DNA from: Chloroflexi bacterium UBA5177
GTDB taxonomy: Bacteria > Chloroflexota > UBA5177
Direction of reading: 5' to 3'
Assembly: GCA_002413265.1 (NCBI GenBank)
Contig: DHWR01000136.1
Location: forward strand, 24,191 to 45,263
Length of the DNA stretch: 21,073 nt
Part shown: positions 7,208 through 15,115 of the stretch, in pieces
How positions within the stretch are numbered: the stretch's first letter is position 1
Layout: each line of letters opens with the position of its first letter
Notes under the pieces: model-generated
Told to the model about the DNA's origin: nothing
Database searches by the model: none
The model's input: only the letters and a program-made list of their open reading frames with translations
Program-made: the position numbers and the translations under genes

Positions 7208-9634
7208 CTAGCCGGAACTCTGATCCTTGGGCGGAGGAGGTTTGTAGAAAACGCCGTCGAGAAAGCTAATGATCTGTCTGCTCAGGGTGTGTCGAGTCTG
7301 CCACCCCAGATCCGTCAGGGCATGCGGTGAGCCTGGAAGGTCGACAAGCTGCGAGCTTATGGAGCGCTGGCGAAGCCATTTGTAAAGAGCGAAATCTTCA
7401 GTGAAGGGCACGGACTGATCGCCCAGACCGCTTACAAGCATGGTGGAGACGCCCGTGTCGGCGTAGGTGCCCGGAGAACCCTGGAGGTACGTGTTGGGGA
7501 TGGCGGCGTTGGTGCCGCCAAAGTACCAGGAGAGTATTTGCTGCTCCGCAGGATCTGTGATCTTGCTCAGCTCGATCGGCGCAAATAAGCTGACGACGGC
7601 GGCGGCCCGAGCTTGCGGACCGGGATAGTGGGGAGGAGCGTAGGCCCCGGCATTGGTGATGTAGCCGGCCATCATCGCCAGATAACCGCCGGCACCGGCG
7701 CCTGCTATCCCGATTTTCTTGGGATCGATGTCGTATTGGGTGGCGTGCGTAGAAAGGAAATCGACGGCGTCCTTAATGTCGAGAATGCTTTGGGGAAAGC
7801 CTCCGCCCTGACTCACCAGTCTGTAGTTCACGTCGAAGGCCACGTAGCCGTGCCCGGCGAGCGCGCGAGCGAGGCGTGTGGTGCCGATCTGTCCTTTGCT
7901 GCCGCCGACGAACTGGCCTCCATGCACCACGACCACAGCCGGCCGTAAGGAATTGCCTTGCCCTTGGGGGAGATAAAGATCACCCAGGTGGATATTGTCC
8001 GTGGTCGGGATGTAGGAAACGTTTTGGGTGACCTGAACACCGCTGGGACGCGGCGGCGAGCGTGGAAGTGCCGGATTGGTGGAGAGCTCGGCCGCAAGCT
8101 GCGGCAGTCGCGAACACGATCCGGCCGGTGGACAACCGGGCTCAGCGGTTAGCGTGGGAGCCTTTGGAACCTGATTCCACAGTCCGTTTGGCTCTCCCAG
8201 AAGCGGCGCAAGACCGTATCGAATCAGGGGGTAGTAGTGCTTCCAGTCGAGTGACGTGACACTGTAAAAATCGACGTCGTGTGGATGAAATGGCCCGTCG
8301 GGATTGAGGGCCCAGTAAGCCCACCCAACTTGCGGATGGGCGTGTAGATATTGCACGAAGCTCTTGAACCAAAAGCCCTGCTTCCAGCCAAGGTTGTTCG
8401 AGACGCAGGCCCAGAACTCGTGACACGTGCCGAACTCGCCGACAAAGATGGGCGCCTGTAGCTGATGCGAAGCCGTCAGCAAATACCCCCAGAGCTTGTC
8501 CCAACGTTTCGAGAGCGAAGCGTAGGTGGTGTGCGGATTGAACCAGTTTCCCTGCCACATGTGGGGACCGTACTCGTGCACGGAGTACACGAGCTGGCTT
8601 TGATGCGAAAGCTCCACTGGATCGTATTGGACGCCGACCAGATCGCCTCCCCATAGGCCACCGGTTAGAACGTTCTTATATGGATCGAGATACATCTGGA
8701 CGCCCTCGACAATGATCAAGAGCTTCGGATTGACGGACAGCAGCGCATTTCCCAGGGTTTCGGCCGCGTAACGCCAGTCCCGGTCGTGATAGTAGGTGCC
8801 GTGGAAGGCTCCCCAGAGGGGTCCGTGAACGAAGTAGGCGTTGATGTCGAAGACCTTGCCGATGATGTGGGGCTCGTTGCGCAGATCGGCGCCTACGAAA
8901 GCGCTGTCGGCCCGAAAGCGGCGAACCAAAGTGATCCAGTCGTTGAACCAGGCACTCTCCGGATAGTCCGCCGTGTACCAGAGGCCCGTCTTGATTTCCG
9001 GACCTCGTCCCGCTTCCGAGCGGCTGTTGCAGAGGATGACGCGTATGCCAAACTCGTGCGCTCTTTCGATGATCTTTTGCATGATGTCGAGCGAACGCAG
9101 ACCCCGAAGTTCGGGGTTGGCCTGCACACCTTGCTGCACGACAGGGTTGCGTTCCACCGTCTCGTTGGCGAAGGGAATGCGCAGCGCATTAAAGCCCAGT
9201 GAGTGGAGCGTGTAGAGGATCGAGTCCAGAGAGGTCTTATCGAGGCCGCCCGGAACGAACGGGGCGTATTCGAACCCGTACCAATTGACGGCCTTCAGAG
9301 TAATCGGGGCTCTCCAGGCCGTATACAGCTGAGACCTAACGCCGTGAAGAAAGAAATTCTGGTGAAGACGTTGCTCGGCGAGGACGCGTTGCAGCTCTGC
9401 ATGCTGATGCTTGAGGCGAATTTGGGCCAGATCCGCTTTGAGGTCGTGACTCGCCAGCAGATCGGCGACGGAGTAGGTCGACCGAGATGGTGCGGCAAGG
9501 TTGGCAGACGCGAGCTGTGCAGCAGACAGCCTCGCCTCGTCGACCCGAACAGGCACGGCGAGCCACAGCAAGAACACAACTGTCAAGGCAGGCGCCAACC
9601 ACCGCAGGAAGCCCGCGGAGAGTCCAGTCTTCAT
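7208..9634 (-). CDS. GH5-family glycoside hydrolase fused to esterase-like alpha/beta-hydrolase lacking its nucleophile Ser
   Basis: This is an 808-residue exported two-domain protein. Residues 10-28 form a hydrophobic signal/anchor segment after a Lys/Arg N-terminus. Residues 55-95 are helical. Residues 110-480 form a GH5-like TIM barrel: acid/base Glu254 in DLRNEP, nucleophile Glu400 in FVGEFG, plus a WGGDLVGVQ/VYSVHEYGPHMW block typical of cellulase-type GH5 enzymes. A Pro-rich linker follows (about 490-535). Residues 540-795 form an alpha/beta-hydrolase of the BD-FAE/esterase type: oxyanion HGGQF (571-575), Asp739 in GDQSVP and His771 in SPHAL. The nucleophile elbow reads GAGAG (645-649) where the family has GxSxG, so the Ser is Gly647 (GGT, complement of 7694-7696). 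Linking an endoglycanase to a carbohydrate esterase is common; here the esterase half is probably inactive or non-hydrolytic. ATG at 9634 is the start; the ribosome site is weak. Confidence 0.88.
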   Translation of the reverse strand: MKTGLSAGFLRWLAPALTVVFLLWLAVPVRVDEARLSAAQLASANLAAPSRSTYSVADLLASHDLKADLAQIRLKHQHAELQRVLAEQRLHQNFFLHGVRSQLYTAWRAPITLKAVNWYGFEYAPFVPGGLDKTSLDSILYTLHSLGFNALRIPFANETVERNPVVQQGVQANPELRGLRSLDIMQKIIERAHEFGIRVILCNSRSEAGRGPEIKTGLWYTADYPESAWFNDWITLVRRFRADSAFVGADLRNEPHIIGKVFDINAYFVHGPLWGAFHGTYYHDRDWRYAAETLGNALLSVNPKLLIIVEGVQMYLDPYKNVLTGGLWGGDLVGVQYDPVELSHQSQLVYSVHEYGPHMWQGNWFNPHTTYASLSKRWDKLWGYLLTASHQLQAPIFVGEFGTCHEFWACVSNNLGWKQGFWFKSFVQYLHAHPQVGWAYWALNPDGPFHPHDVDFYSVTSLDWKHYYPLIRYGLAPLLGEPNGLWNQVPKAPTLTAEPGCPPAGSCSRLPQLAAELSTNPALPRSPPRPSGVQVTQNVSYIPTTDNIHLGDLYLPQGQGNSLRPAVVVVHGGQFVGGSKGQIGTTRLARALAGHGYVAFDVNYRLVSQGGGFPQSILDIKDAVDFLSTHATQYDIDPKKIGIAGAGAGGYLAMMAGYITNAGAYAPPHYPGPQARAAAVVSLFAPIELSKITDPAEQQILSWYFGGTNAAIPNTYLQGSPGTYADTGVSTMLVSGLGDQSVPFTEDFALYKWLRQRSISSQLVDLPGSPHALTDLGWQTRHTLSRQIISFLDGVFYKPPPPKDQSSG

Positions 9635-9691
9635 CGGTTCTATTCTGCATTACTCATCTCGCGGATGCACTGATTCTTAGAAAAGAGCTGG

Positions 9692-9710
9692 CCCTCCGAC
9701 AACAGGAGGG
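9692..9710 (-). other. 6-bp inverted repeat upstream of the GH5 gene
   Basis: CCCTCC (9692-9697) and GGAGGG (9705-9710) flank a 7-base spacer. On the minus strand the stem is followed by CCAGCTCTTTTC, a weak U-rich tail, so it could be a leader hairpin or attenuator of the GH5 gene. The interval 9635-9842 holds no gene I can support. Confidence 0.3.
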
Positions 9711-9811
9711 TAACCGGGCCCGTGCCGACATTAAAAGGGAGGTGCAAGTCGCGGTTCGTGACTGATACACGAACGAGCTTCTGATAGTCGCACACCAGTC
9801 TCCTGGGCAAG

Positions 9812-9840
9812 TTGACAAGATTGCAGAGAGTCAGCATACT
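9812..9840 (+). promoter_or_regulatory. Sigma70-type promoter candidate upstream of HD-GYP remnant
   Basis: TTGACA (9812-9817), a 17-bp spacer and CATACT (9835-9840, 4/6 match to the -10) face the HD-GYP remnant. It may be the original promoter, kept although the gene has decayed. Confidence 0.4.
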
Positions 9841-9842
9841 GA

Positions 9843-10370
9843 CGCCTGCGGCCAAAGGGCGCCGCTTTTCTATGCGACCGATGCGAATGCCCGATAAGTC
9901 CGGATTTCTTGGCCGGCTGCGCGCAGCTCTGGCTCGTCCAACGCTGCTGCAGCGATTTGCCATGGGAACAGATGCGTCAGCATCCAATCATCGGACACGA
10001 AATGCTCCACAATGTCTCGTTTTTGCAGGCTGCGTTACCGGTCGTTCGACACCATCATGAGCGGTGGGACGGCAAGGGCTACCCGGATCGGTTGCGTGGC
10101 GAATGGATACCCAAGCCCGCCCGGCTCTTTGCCGTCATCGATGTCTACGACGCGCTCACCTCTGACCGCCCGTATCGCTCGGCGATGACACACGAAGAGG
10201 CCGTTGGGATTCTCCGACGAGACTCGGATACGCACTTCGATCCAGACATGGTGATCGCGTTTGAGGAATTGATCGCCGAGCAAGGCCGCATGCAGGACGC
10301 CGTTCGTGCCTTGATGGGCATACGCCCGTCAACGACGCGGGAAGATACGTCCATTACCGCATCCGCCTGA
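9843..10370 (+). pseudogene. HD-GYP domain remnant (c-di-GMP phosphodiesterase-like), N-terminus lost
   Basis: The last 140 codons match the C-terminal two-thirds of an HD-GYP domain: MRQHPIIGHEML, the signature HHERWDGKGYP, then VIDVYDALTSDRPYR and the closing THFDPDMV. Such domains hydrolyse cyclic di-GMP. The obligatory HD pair and first metal ligands, which belong about 25 residues before MRQHP, are absent. In the same frame one reads AAFLCDRCECPIS where AALLHDIGKIGIPD is expected, and a neighbouring frame reads RMPDKS, so this segment looks like a decayed and rearranged HD motif. An in-frame TGA lies at 9840-9842, and no ATG or GTG precedes the homology; TTG 9909 would give a protein of at most 153 residues with a spurious start. 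A sensor domain would normally sit upstream and is missing. It converges with cvpA. Confidence 0.75.
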
Positions 10371-10448
10371 CCTCCGTCAGATCCGGGGTTTGGCGGCCGC
10401 AAGCTCTCCATATCCGCTTCCGAGGCACCAGCGGCTGCCGCCTGTGGA

Positions 10449-10925
10449 TCAACCGGCGACGTGTGGAAACCAGTGATTGATGTATGGAAAGATTCGCACG
10501 AAGGTCGGGCCGAAGGCTGAATGATTGATCCCGTGCCGCAGCGCATGGTTAGGCAGGCGCTTGCCTATATAGAGGAGGAGCTCGACGAAAAGCAGGCCCT
10601 GCGCAAGACCTACGACGGCTCCCCCGAGACGGTCCATCCAGCCCAGCATCAGGAAGCGCGCAAGGGTCCGGAGCCGCCGAGCCGCGAGAACGATAGCACC
10701 CCACACTAAGAGGAAGACCGCCAGATACGAGACAGCGGTGAGCCAGGGAGATTTCGGGGCGATCGTCTCGAGGAATACCCGGACGTGTTTGTACTCTAAC
10801 CTGGCGACGCCAAGACCGGCGACGGCGCCCAGGATGGTCGCAACCTCGAGGATGAAGCCGCGACGCCAGCCGCCGAATATCGACACGGCAAGAACCAGAA
10901 GAATGGCAATGTCGACGAAGTTCAG
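10449..10925 (-). CDS. CvpA family inner-membrane protein
   Basis: This is a 158-residue membrane protein with four predicted hydrophobic helices, of the CvpA family (colicin V production/bacterial envelope function; molecular role poorly known). The family hallmarks are an N-terminus of the form M-N-x-x-D-I-x-I and the segment GWRRGFILE after helix 1; both are here (NFVDIAILLVLAV, GGWRRGFILE). Homology begins exactly at a CTG codon (10925-10923) that overlaps the stop of the preceding gene as CTGA, with GGGGA 6 bases upstream. I therefore propose a CTG start with translational coupling. The nearest conventional in-frame start upstream is GTG 11006, which would add 27 residues lying entirely over the DUF1684 gene. 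It is the last gene of the minus-strand cluster. Confidence 0.82.
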   Translation of the reverse strand: MNFVDIAILLVLAVSIFGGWRRGFILEVATILGAVAGLGVARLEYKHVRVFLETIAPKSPWLTAVSYLAVFLLVWGAIVLAARRLRTLARFLMLGWMDRLGGAVVGLAQGLLFVELLLYIGKRLPNHALRHGINHSAFGPTFVRIFPYINHWFPHVAG

Positions 10926-11587
10926 ACCGCGTCCCCATATGTCTTTTCGCCCGCCCGAATCTCGAGTGGAAGCCGGTTCTGAGGCGGGGCGAGCGGACAG
11001 ACCCACCGATGGTTGTAGGCGCAGGATGGGTTGTAGGCGTAATTGAAGTCGAGCGAGACCCGTCGATTGTGTGGAGAACCATCGAGAGGCAGGAAATCGC
11101 TTCCTTTTACAGAGTCGATCAGGTAGCGGCCTCCGCCGTACGTCGACGAGCTCGTGTCGCGAAATGGCAGGAACAGCCCGCCGCCGTACACGTCGATCCA
11201 GTACAGAGAGAGCTCCTGTCGCTCTTCCTGCAGCTGAAATGACGCCGTGCCCACCAAGGTCATGGGCATCGATTCATCTCCGCTCGTGACGACTTCTAGA
11301 CGTTGCGGCTCTACATCGGTGTCGATATCCGCCTCGACGCAGAGCTTCGGCTCGTAGGGGAATACGTCCAGACGGCTGAAGCGCGCCTTCTGCCGGTCAT
11401 CGAGCGCAGATTGAGGGTGGGTGGCGAAGATCAAGTTTCGCTCCTGCCAGAATCGCCGCCACACGGCTTTGGGGTCCGAGCCGCCGCGCAGTGCTTCGTT
11501 CCGCTCGCGGTACGTGGCTGCAACCCTGACTCGAAAGTCATAGAGCTCGAGGAACTGGTCGCCGTCCTGCTCCGATTCACCGCTCAC
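10922..11587 (-). CDS. DUF1684 domain protein
   Basis: This 221-residue protein is recognised by the DUF1684 core: GGGLFLPFRD, then YGGGRYLIDS, and the very conserved DFNYAYNPSCAYNHRWVCPLAPPQNRLP (residues about 181-208), followed by IRAGEKTY. The N-terminal third is helical (FLELYDFRVRV...WQERNLIF). The two Cys and the NPSCAYN block are invariant in what I recall of the family, but no reaction is established. No signal peptide is present. Start is GTG at 11587, overlapping the stop of the PHP gene as GTGA. The downstream cvpA gene overlaps it by 4 bp, so it sits in a coupled trio. Confidence 0.88.
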   Translation of the reverse strand: MSGESEQDGDQFLELYDFRVRVAATYRERNEALRGGSDPKAVWRRFWQERNLIFATHPQSALDDRQKARFSRLDVFPYEPKLCVEADIDTDVEPQRLEVVTSGDESMPMTLVGTASFQLQEERQELSLYWIDVYGGGLFLPFRDTSSSTYGGGRYLIDSVKGSDFLPLDGSPHNRRVSLDFNYAYNPSCAYNHRWVCPLAPPQNRLPLEIRAGEKTYGDAV

Positions 11588-12324
11588 TTTGCGACCCCCC
11601 GTGGCGGCCGCAGCTCACGCCATAGATTACGGACCCACCCCGGCCGCGTCATGGATCGCCGTGTCGTGAACGACCGAGCGCCGGGATCCATGGCGGGACG
11701 TCGAACGGCTATGGAGCGTGTTTGCCGTGCTTTCAGCGCACTGAGGAAATCTCCGACGGATTGCCCAGGGAACTCGGTGTATGCGGCTTGCAGCGACTCG
11801 AGGTCGTGAGCATCGCTGTTTCCGACCATCGCGACCGTTCCATCGAAAGACCTCGCAAGCGCATCCAGTTTTGTTTGAGCTGAGGGAGAGATCATTGCAT
11901 TGACCGTCTCGATGCCGTCGAGTCGATGCCCGTGCCGCAGTCCACGGGCGATGGTCGCGGACAGCCACGGCGGATATACCGGGTGCGCGGCTATGCAAAC
12001 GGCGCCGCGTTGCTGCGCAAATCGAACCGTGGACCAAAAAGGACGCAGCGACGGTATGTCGGTAATGTGGCCGTCGGGGAAGTAGCAGAGAAGATGACCA
12101 GCCTGATTGGTTACCTCCACGCCGGGCAGGAACGCAAACCGGTAGTGCCCATCTCGGTGAAGCGCCAGACCGGCGCGCGCCGCATCGGTGCTGTCGTGAT
12201 CGGTTATGGCGACGATGTCGAGGTCCGTCTGGTGCTCGACGTATTCGAAGAACTCTGCCACCGTGGCGTTCCCGTCGCCCCACGAGTCATGGCAGGTGTG
12301 GGCGTGTAGATCGGCCTTACCCAT
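11584..12324 (-). CDS. PHP-domain metal-dependent phosphoesterase
   Basis: This 246-residue protein carries the PHP fold: motif I ADLHAHTCHDSWGD (His7, His9), motif II AITDHDS (Asp42, His43), LPGVEVT with Glu70, His77 in GHLL, then AAHPVYP and GNSDAHDL. These are the usual metal ligands of the PHP family, which includes RNase AM/nucleoside-3',5'-bisphosphate phosphatases and histidinol phosphatase. The substrate here is not determined. I start at ATG 12324, where homology begins; it overlaps the end of the metallopeptidase gene by 8 bp (ATGGGTAA), although the frame is open 20 codons further. The basic, Arg-rich C-terminal 40 residues look unlike a folded domain. It overlaps the next gene by GTGA. 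Confidence 0.88.
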   Translation of the reverse strand: MGKADLHAHTCHDSWGDGNATVAEFFEYVEHQTDLDIVAITDHDSTDAARAGLALHRDGHYRFAFLPGVEVTNQAGHLLCYFPDGHITDIPSLRPFWSTVRFAQQRGAVCIAAHPVYPPWLSATIARGLRHGHRLDGIETVNAMISPSAQTKLDALARSFDGTVAMVGNSDAHDLESLQAAYTEFPGQSVGDFLSALKARQTRSIAVRRPAMDPGARSFTTRRSMTRPGWVRNLWRELRPPRGVAK

Positions 12325-14188
12325 CAGTCGCGGAGAGCCGCCACGAGAGGTGAACGGTCGTCTTCGGCGCTGTGTAAAACACAACTGCGACGACCTTCTG
12401 CAGTCCCAAGCTCACCGGAAGTCGAAGCGTGCCGGTGGTGTTGGCGGCTCCACTTGAGGACTGCTCGAGCTGTAGGGAATGAACCTGCGTGCCCGCGCTG
12501 CCGTACTCGATGAGCCGCACGTGCCAGGAGGCGGGCAACGAATTGCTGAAGATGGGCACGAACCCCTTCTGCCGCCAGCCGCTGAAGCTGTCGTGGAAGC
12601 CGATCTCGGGTACCGAGATGCCACTCAACAGCCAGCCCTGACCGTTGAAGATGTCGTCCGTGATGTACTGGAAGCGAATAATGGCCTTGTGACCGGCGTA
12701 GGCGGACAAGTCTGCCGTCTCCGCGTGCCAGCCATTGCTCGGTCCGGTAAATCCGTTGCCGTAGTTCGCCCCGTACGGGTTCTTCGACGTCGTGTCCTGC
12801 GTCTTGAGCGTTTTCCAGGTCTTCCCGCCATCGCGCGAGGCCTCGACGTACCCGTAGTCGTAGTCCTTTTCGATGTCGTACCAGTCGTTGAAGTGCAGGG
12901 TGGCGTGGTGTACTTTGCGGAGATCCAAGGAACGCTGGAGCGTGGTGTCGCTCATGTCTCCTCGATTGCTCCACCAGAACGGCGCCGGCTGGTTCTCACC
13001 GACGAGACGGACGGTCGAAGGCGCCGAGAACGAGAGGGTGAAGGGTTTTGTGGCGTCGAGCTTGTCCATGACGACGTATTGAGCGGTGTAAGGCTGCAGG
13101 GATTCGGCGTCGGTGAAGGGGACGGTGTGGCCGCTTGGAACGTCTATCCTGCGCGGGAGATTCGCGTAATCGTAGATACCGCCCGCGGCGTGAGCGTCGC
13201 GCAGATAGTTGGCAACGACCCAGCGGGCAAACACAGTGTTGGCGCTGACAGGGACGTGATGTTTACGCAGAATCGTGTTCACGAGCTCGAAATCCGTGTA
13301 CTGAGGCGTGGACAGCATGTCTCGGACGACCCCTGCCCCGTAGTGGTTGAACAGGTATGAGAGGAAGAGATAAGCAGCGCCATAGTGTGACAGCGCGGTC
13401 GGTCCGTCCTCCGCCCACCCGTTGAGCTGGGTCTGCGGGAGTCCAAGGAATGCGTCCAGCTCAGCTTGGGGTTGGAAGCCGTTGAGCTTTTCCGCCAGCA
13501 TCGACATGCCCTCGTTGAGCCAGCCATTGTCATGCGGATGCATGTGCCAGTGAATCATGTGCTGAAACTCGTGGCTCAGGGTTAGATCGAAGATTTGATC
13601 CCCGGGGGTGGTGTAGACGGAGTTGAGATAGACCATCTCGCGCTGATTGCTGTACGGATTTACCAGCCGCGGGTACTCGTCCTCCGCCGAGAAGTATCCT
13701 ATTGCACTCGAGCTCTTGAGGTCGGCGACCAGACACGTGATGTGAGGATCCCCGTCAACTCCGGGTGTCCACTCGCTTCCGAAATATCGGCGGTCCGTGG
13801 GATACGTCCGGTTCTCGAAACGCATGGCGGCACGCTGAATGTCGGCCTGCTTTATACCCAAGCCGTCCTGGACATAGATGTACAGGTGCTTGGTTTCGAA
13901 TTTAATGGTCGCGCGCGTTGAAAAGTACTTGTTGTTGTCTTCGGAAAGGATCTGGAAGGTGTCCTGGTGGCCGACGTGGTAGTTCGGCGACTTCGTGCGT
14001 ATTACATGAGGAATCAGCCGTGGAGGCCGCAGCTTCAGCTGATCCGTGAGCTGATACAGATTGCGGGCAGGGATCGGTTGCACTATCTGCTCCGCGAGCG
14101 TGCGCTTTGCGATGTGTGCCGCCGCGGAGGTCGAGCCCACCAGGGAGATGCAGGCGGGAACGAGGAATAGAAGCGAGCGCCGAAACAT
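12317..14188 (-). CDS. Secreted HExxH metallopeptidase, immune-inhibitor-A/M6-like
   Basis: This 623-residue exported protease has an N-terminal signal peptide (MFRRSLLFLVPACISLVGSTSAAAH region, AxA-type cleavage near 22-24). The catalytic domain contains HEFQH at 206-210 (zinc His206 and His210, catalytic Glu207) and WLNEGMS with Glu226 as the probable third ligand, 16 residues after His210. C-terminal region about 420-530 is a beta-sandwich of the type following M6 peptidases (NDWYDIEKDYDYGYVEASRDGG, then ITDDIFNGQGWLLSGI). The last 80 residues are beta-rich. It probably degrades extracellular protein. It lies 20 bp after the recombinase gene and overlaps the PHP gene, in an unusual mixture of functions for one transcript. 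I am confident of the protease class, less of the family. Confidence 0.85.
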   Translation of the reverse strand: MFRRSLLFLVPACISLVGSTSAAAHIAKRTLAEQIVQPIPARNLYQLTDQLKLRPPRLIPHVIRTKSPNYHVGHQDTFQILSEDNNKYFSTRATIKFETKHLYIYVQDGLGIKQADIQRAAMRFENRTYPTDRRYFGSEWTPGVDGDPHITCLVADLKSSSAIGYFSAEDEYPRLVNPYSNQREMVYLNSVYTTPGDQIFDLTLSHEFQHMIHWHMHPHDNGWLNEGMSMLAEKLNGFQPQAELDAFLGLPQTQLNGWAEDGPTALSHYGAAYLFLSYLFNHYGAGVVRDMLSTPQYTDFELVNTILRKHHVPVSANTVFARWVVANYLRDAHAAGGIYDYANLPRRIDVPSGHTVPFTDAESLQPYTAQYVVMDKLDATKPFTLSFSAPSTVRLVGENQPAPFWWSNRGDMSDTTLQRSLDLRKVHHATLHFNDWYDIEKDYDYGYVEASRDGGKTWKTLKTQDTTSKNPYGANYGNGFTGPSNGWHAETADLSAYAGHKAIIRFQYITDDIFNGQGWLLSGISVPEIGFHDSFSGWRQKGFVPIFSNSLPASWHVRLIEYGSAGTQVHSLQLEQSSSGAANTTGTLRLPVSLGLQKVVAVVFYTAPKTTVHLSWRLSATDG

Positions 14189-14208
14189 CAGTGCGGTCGA
14201 GAGAGCCG

Positions 14209-15111
14209 CTAGTCGGCTACGGCCCTTGGGTGGGCCTGGTAATAGGTGTCTCGAAGGTCGTCGAGCGAGAGATGCGTGTAAATCTGCGTCGTCGAGATGT
14301 TCGAATGCCCCAGCCAGACGCGAACCGCGTTGAGATCTCGCGTTTTGTTGAGCATGAAGGTGGCGAACGAATGTCGCAGCGTGTGCGGGCTGATGTTCTC
14401 GATGCCCGCGGCCCGGGCATAAGCTTTCAAGATGAGCCAGAAACCTTGGCGCGTCAGTCTATCGCCATGATGGTTGAGGAAGAAGGCTCGCTCGTCGTCT
14501 CGACGGGCCAGCTTCGGCCTGCCACTTTCCAGATACCTGGCGAGGATGTTGTTGGTGTTGAGAGTGAAATAGATCTCTCGCTCTTTCGATCCTTTCCCCA
14601 CGCAACGGACCGTGGTGGTGGACGAGTCGATGTGATCGAGGTCCAGCGAGGTCAGTTCGGTGACTCTCATCCCGGTGTCCCAGAGCAGGTTGAGCATGGC
14701 GCCGTCGCGGAGCCCGCTCGGCGTATCCGTACCCGGCTTTGAAAGCAGCTCATTCACCTCATCTGGAGATATGGAATGAGGGAGATATTTGCCGACTTTG
14801 GGCGAGGTGAGGTGCTCGGTCAGGTCGGATTGGACCACGCCCTCGGCCTGCAGAAAGTGCAGGAAAGAGCGGATCGCGGCGATTTTCCGAGCAACTGTCG
14901 TGTCTCGATACTTTCGCTTCCATAGAAAGGAATGAAAACCCTGTAGGGTTTCGCGATCCAGGTCCCAGCTGTCGTGGCCGGTGTCTCGGAGATAGCTCGA
15001 GAACTGCGACAGGTCATTGCGATAGGCGCTCGAGGTGTTGTCCGAGAAATTCCTCTCTGCCGCGATGTACTCGAGGAAGCCGTCGATCTGATGCTGCAGC
15101 CGGTCCGTCAT
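14209..15111 (-). CDS. Tyrosine recombinase XerC/XerD-type
   Basis: This 300-residue site-specific recombinase is the right size for XerC/XerD, which resolve chromosome dimers at dif. It has the N-terminal SAM-like core-binding domain (IDGFLEYIAAERNFSDNTSSAYRNDL region) and a complete catalytic domain: Arg149 in TGMRVTEL, Lys173 in GKGSKER, His243 and Arg246 in PHTLRHSF, His269 in LGHSNI, and nucleophile Tyr278 in IYTHLS. ATG 15111 is chosen: homology starts there, GGGG lies 7 bases upstream, and it sits just after the aminotransferase stop. An upstream ATG would overlap that gene by 26 bp. No phage genes or att repeats are nearby, so a housekeeping Xer role is more likely than integration. 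Confidence 0.9.
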   Translation of the reverse strand: MTDRLQHQIDGFLEYIAAERNFSDNTSSAYRNDLSQFSSYLRDTGHDSWDLDRETLQGFHSFLWKRKYRDTTVARKIAAIRSFLHFLQAEGVVQSDLTEHLTSPKVGKYLPHSISPDEVNELLSKPGTDTPSGLRDGAMLNLLWDTGMRVTELTSLDLDHIDSSTTTVRCVGKGSKEREIYFTLNTNNILARYLESGRPKLARRDDERAFFLNHHGDRLTRQGFWLILKAYARAAGIENISPHTLRHSFATFMLNKTRDLNAVRVWLGHSNISTTQIYTHLSLDDLRDTYYQAHPRAVAD

Positions 15112-15115
15112 GTGT

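Noticed and set aside
9640..9987. 115-codon minus-strand open frame upstream of the GH5 gene
   Set aside because: No family recognised; it overlaps the HD-GYP remnant and promoter on the other strand. Parts look protein-like, so a homology search would settle it, but I cannot support it.
10391..10442. GGCGGC/GCCGCC inverted repeat as a terminator between HD-GYP remnant and cvpA
   Set aside because: Arms are GC-rich but far apart with bulges and no T-tract; expected by chance at this composition.
14107..14742. 211-codon plus-strand frame opposite the recombinase
   Set aside because: Opposite a complete XerC/D catalytic domain; composition is that of an antisense frame.
14209..15111. Integrase marking an integrated element or genomic island
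   Set aside because: No tRNA, att-like direct repeats, phage or transposition genes around it; length and motifs fit housekeeping Xer.
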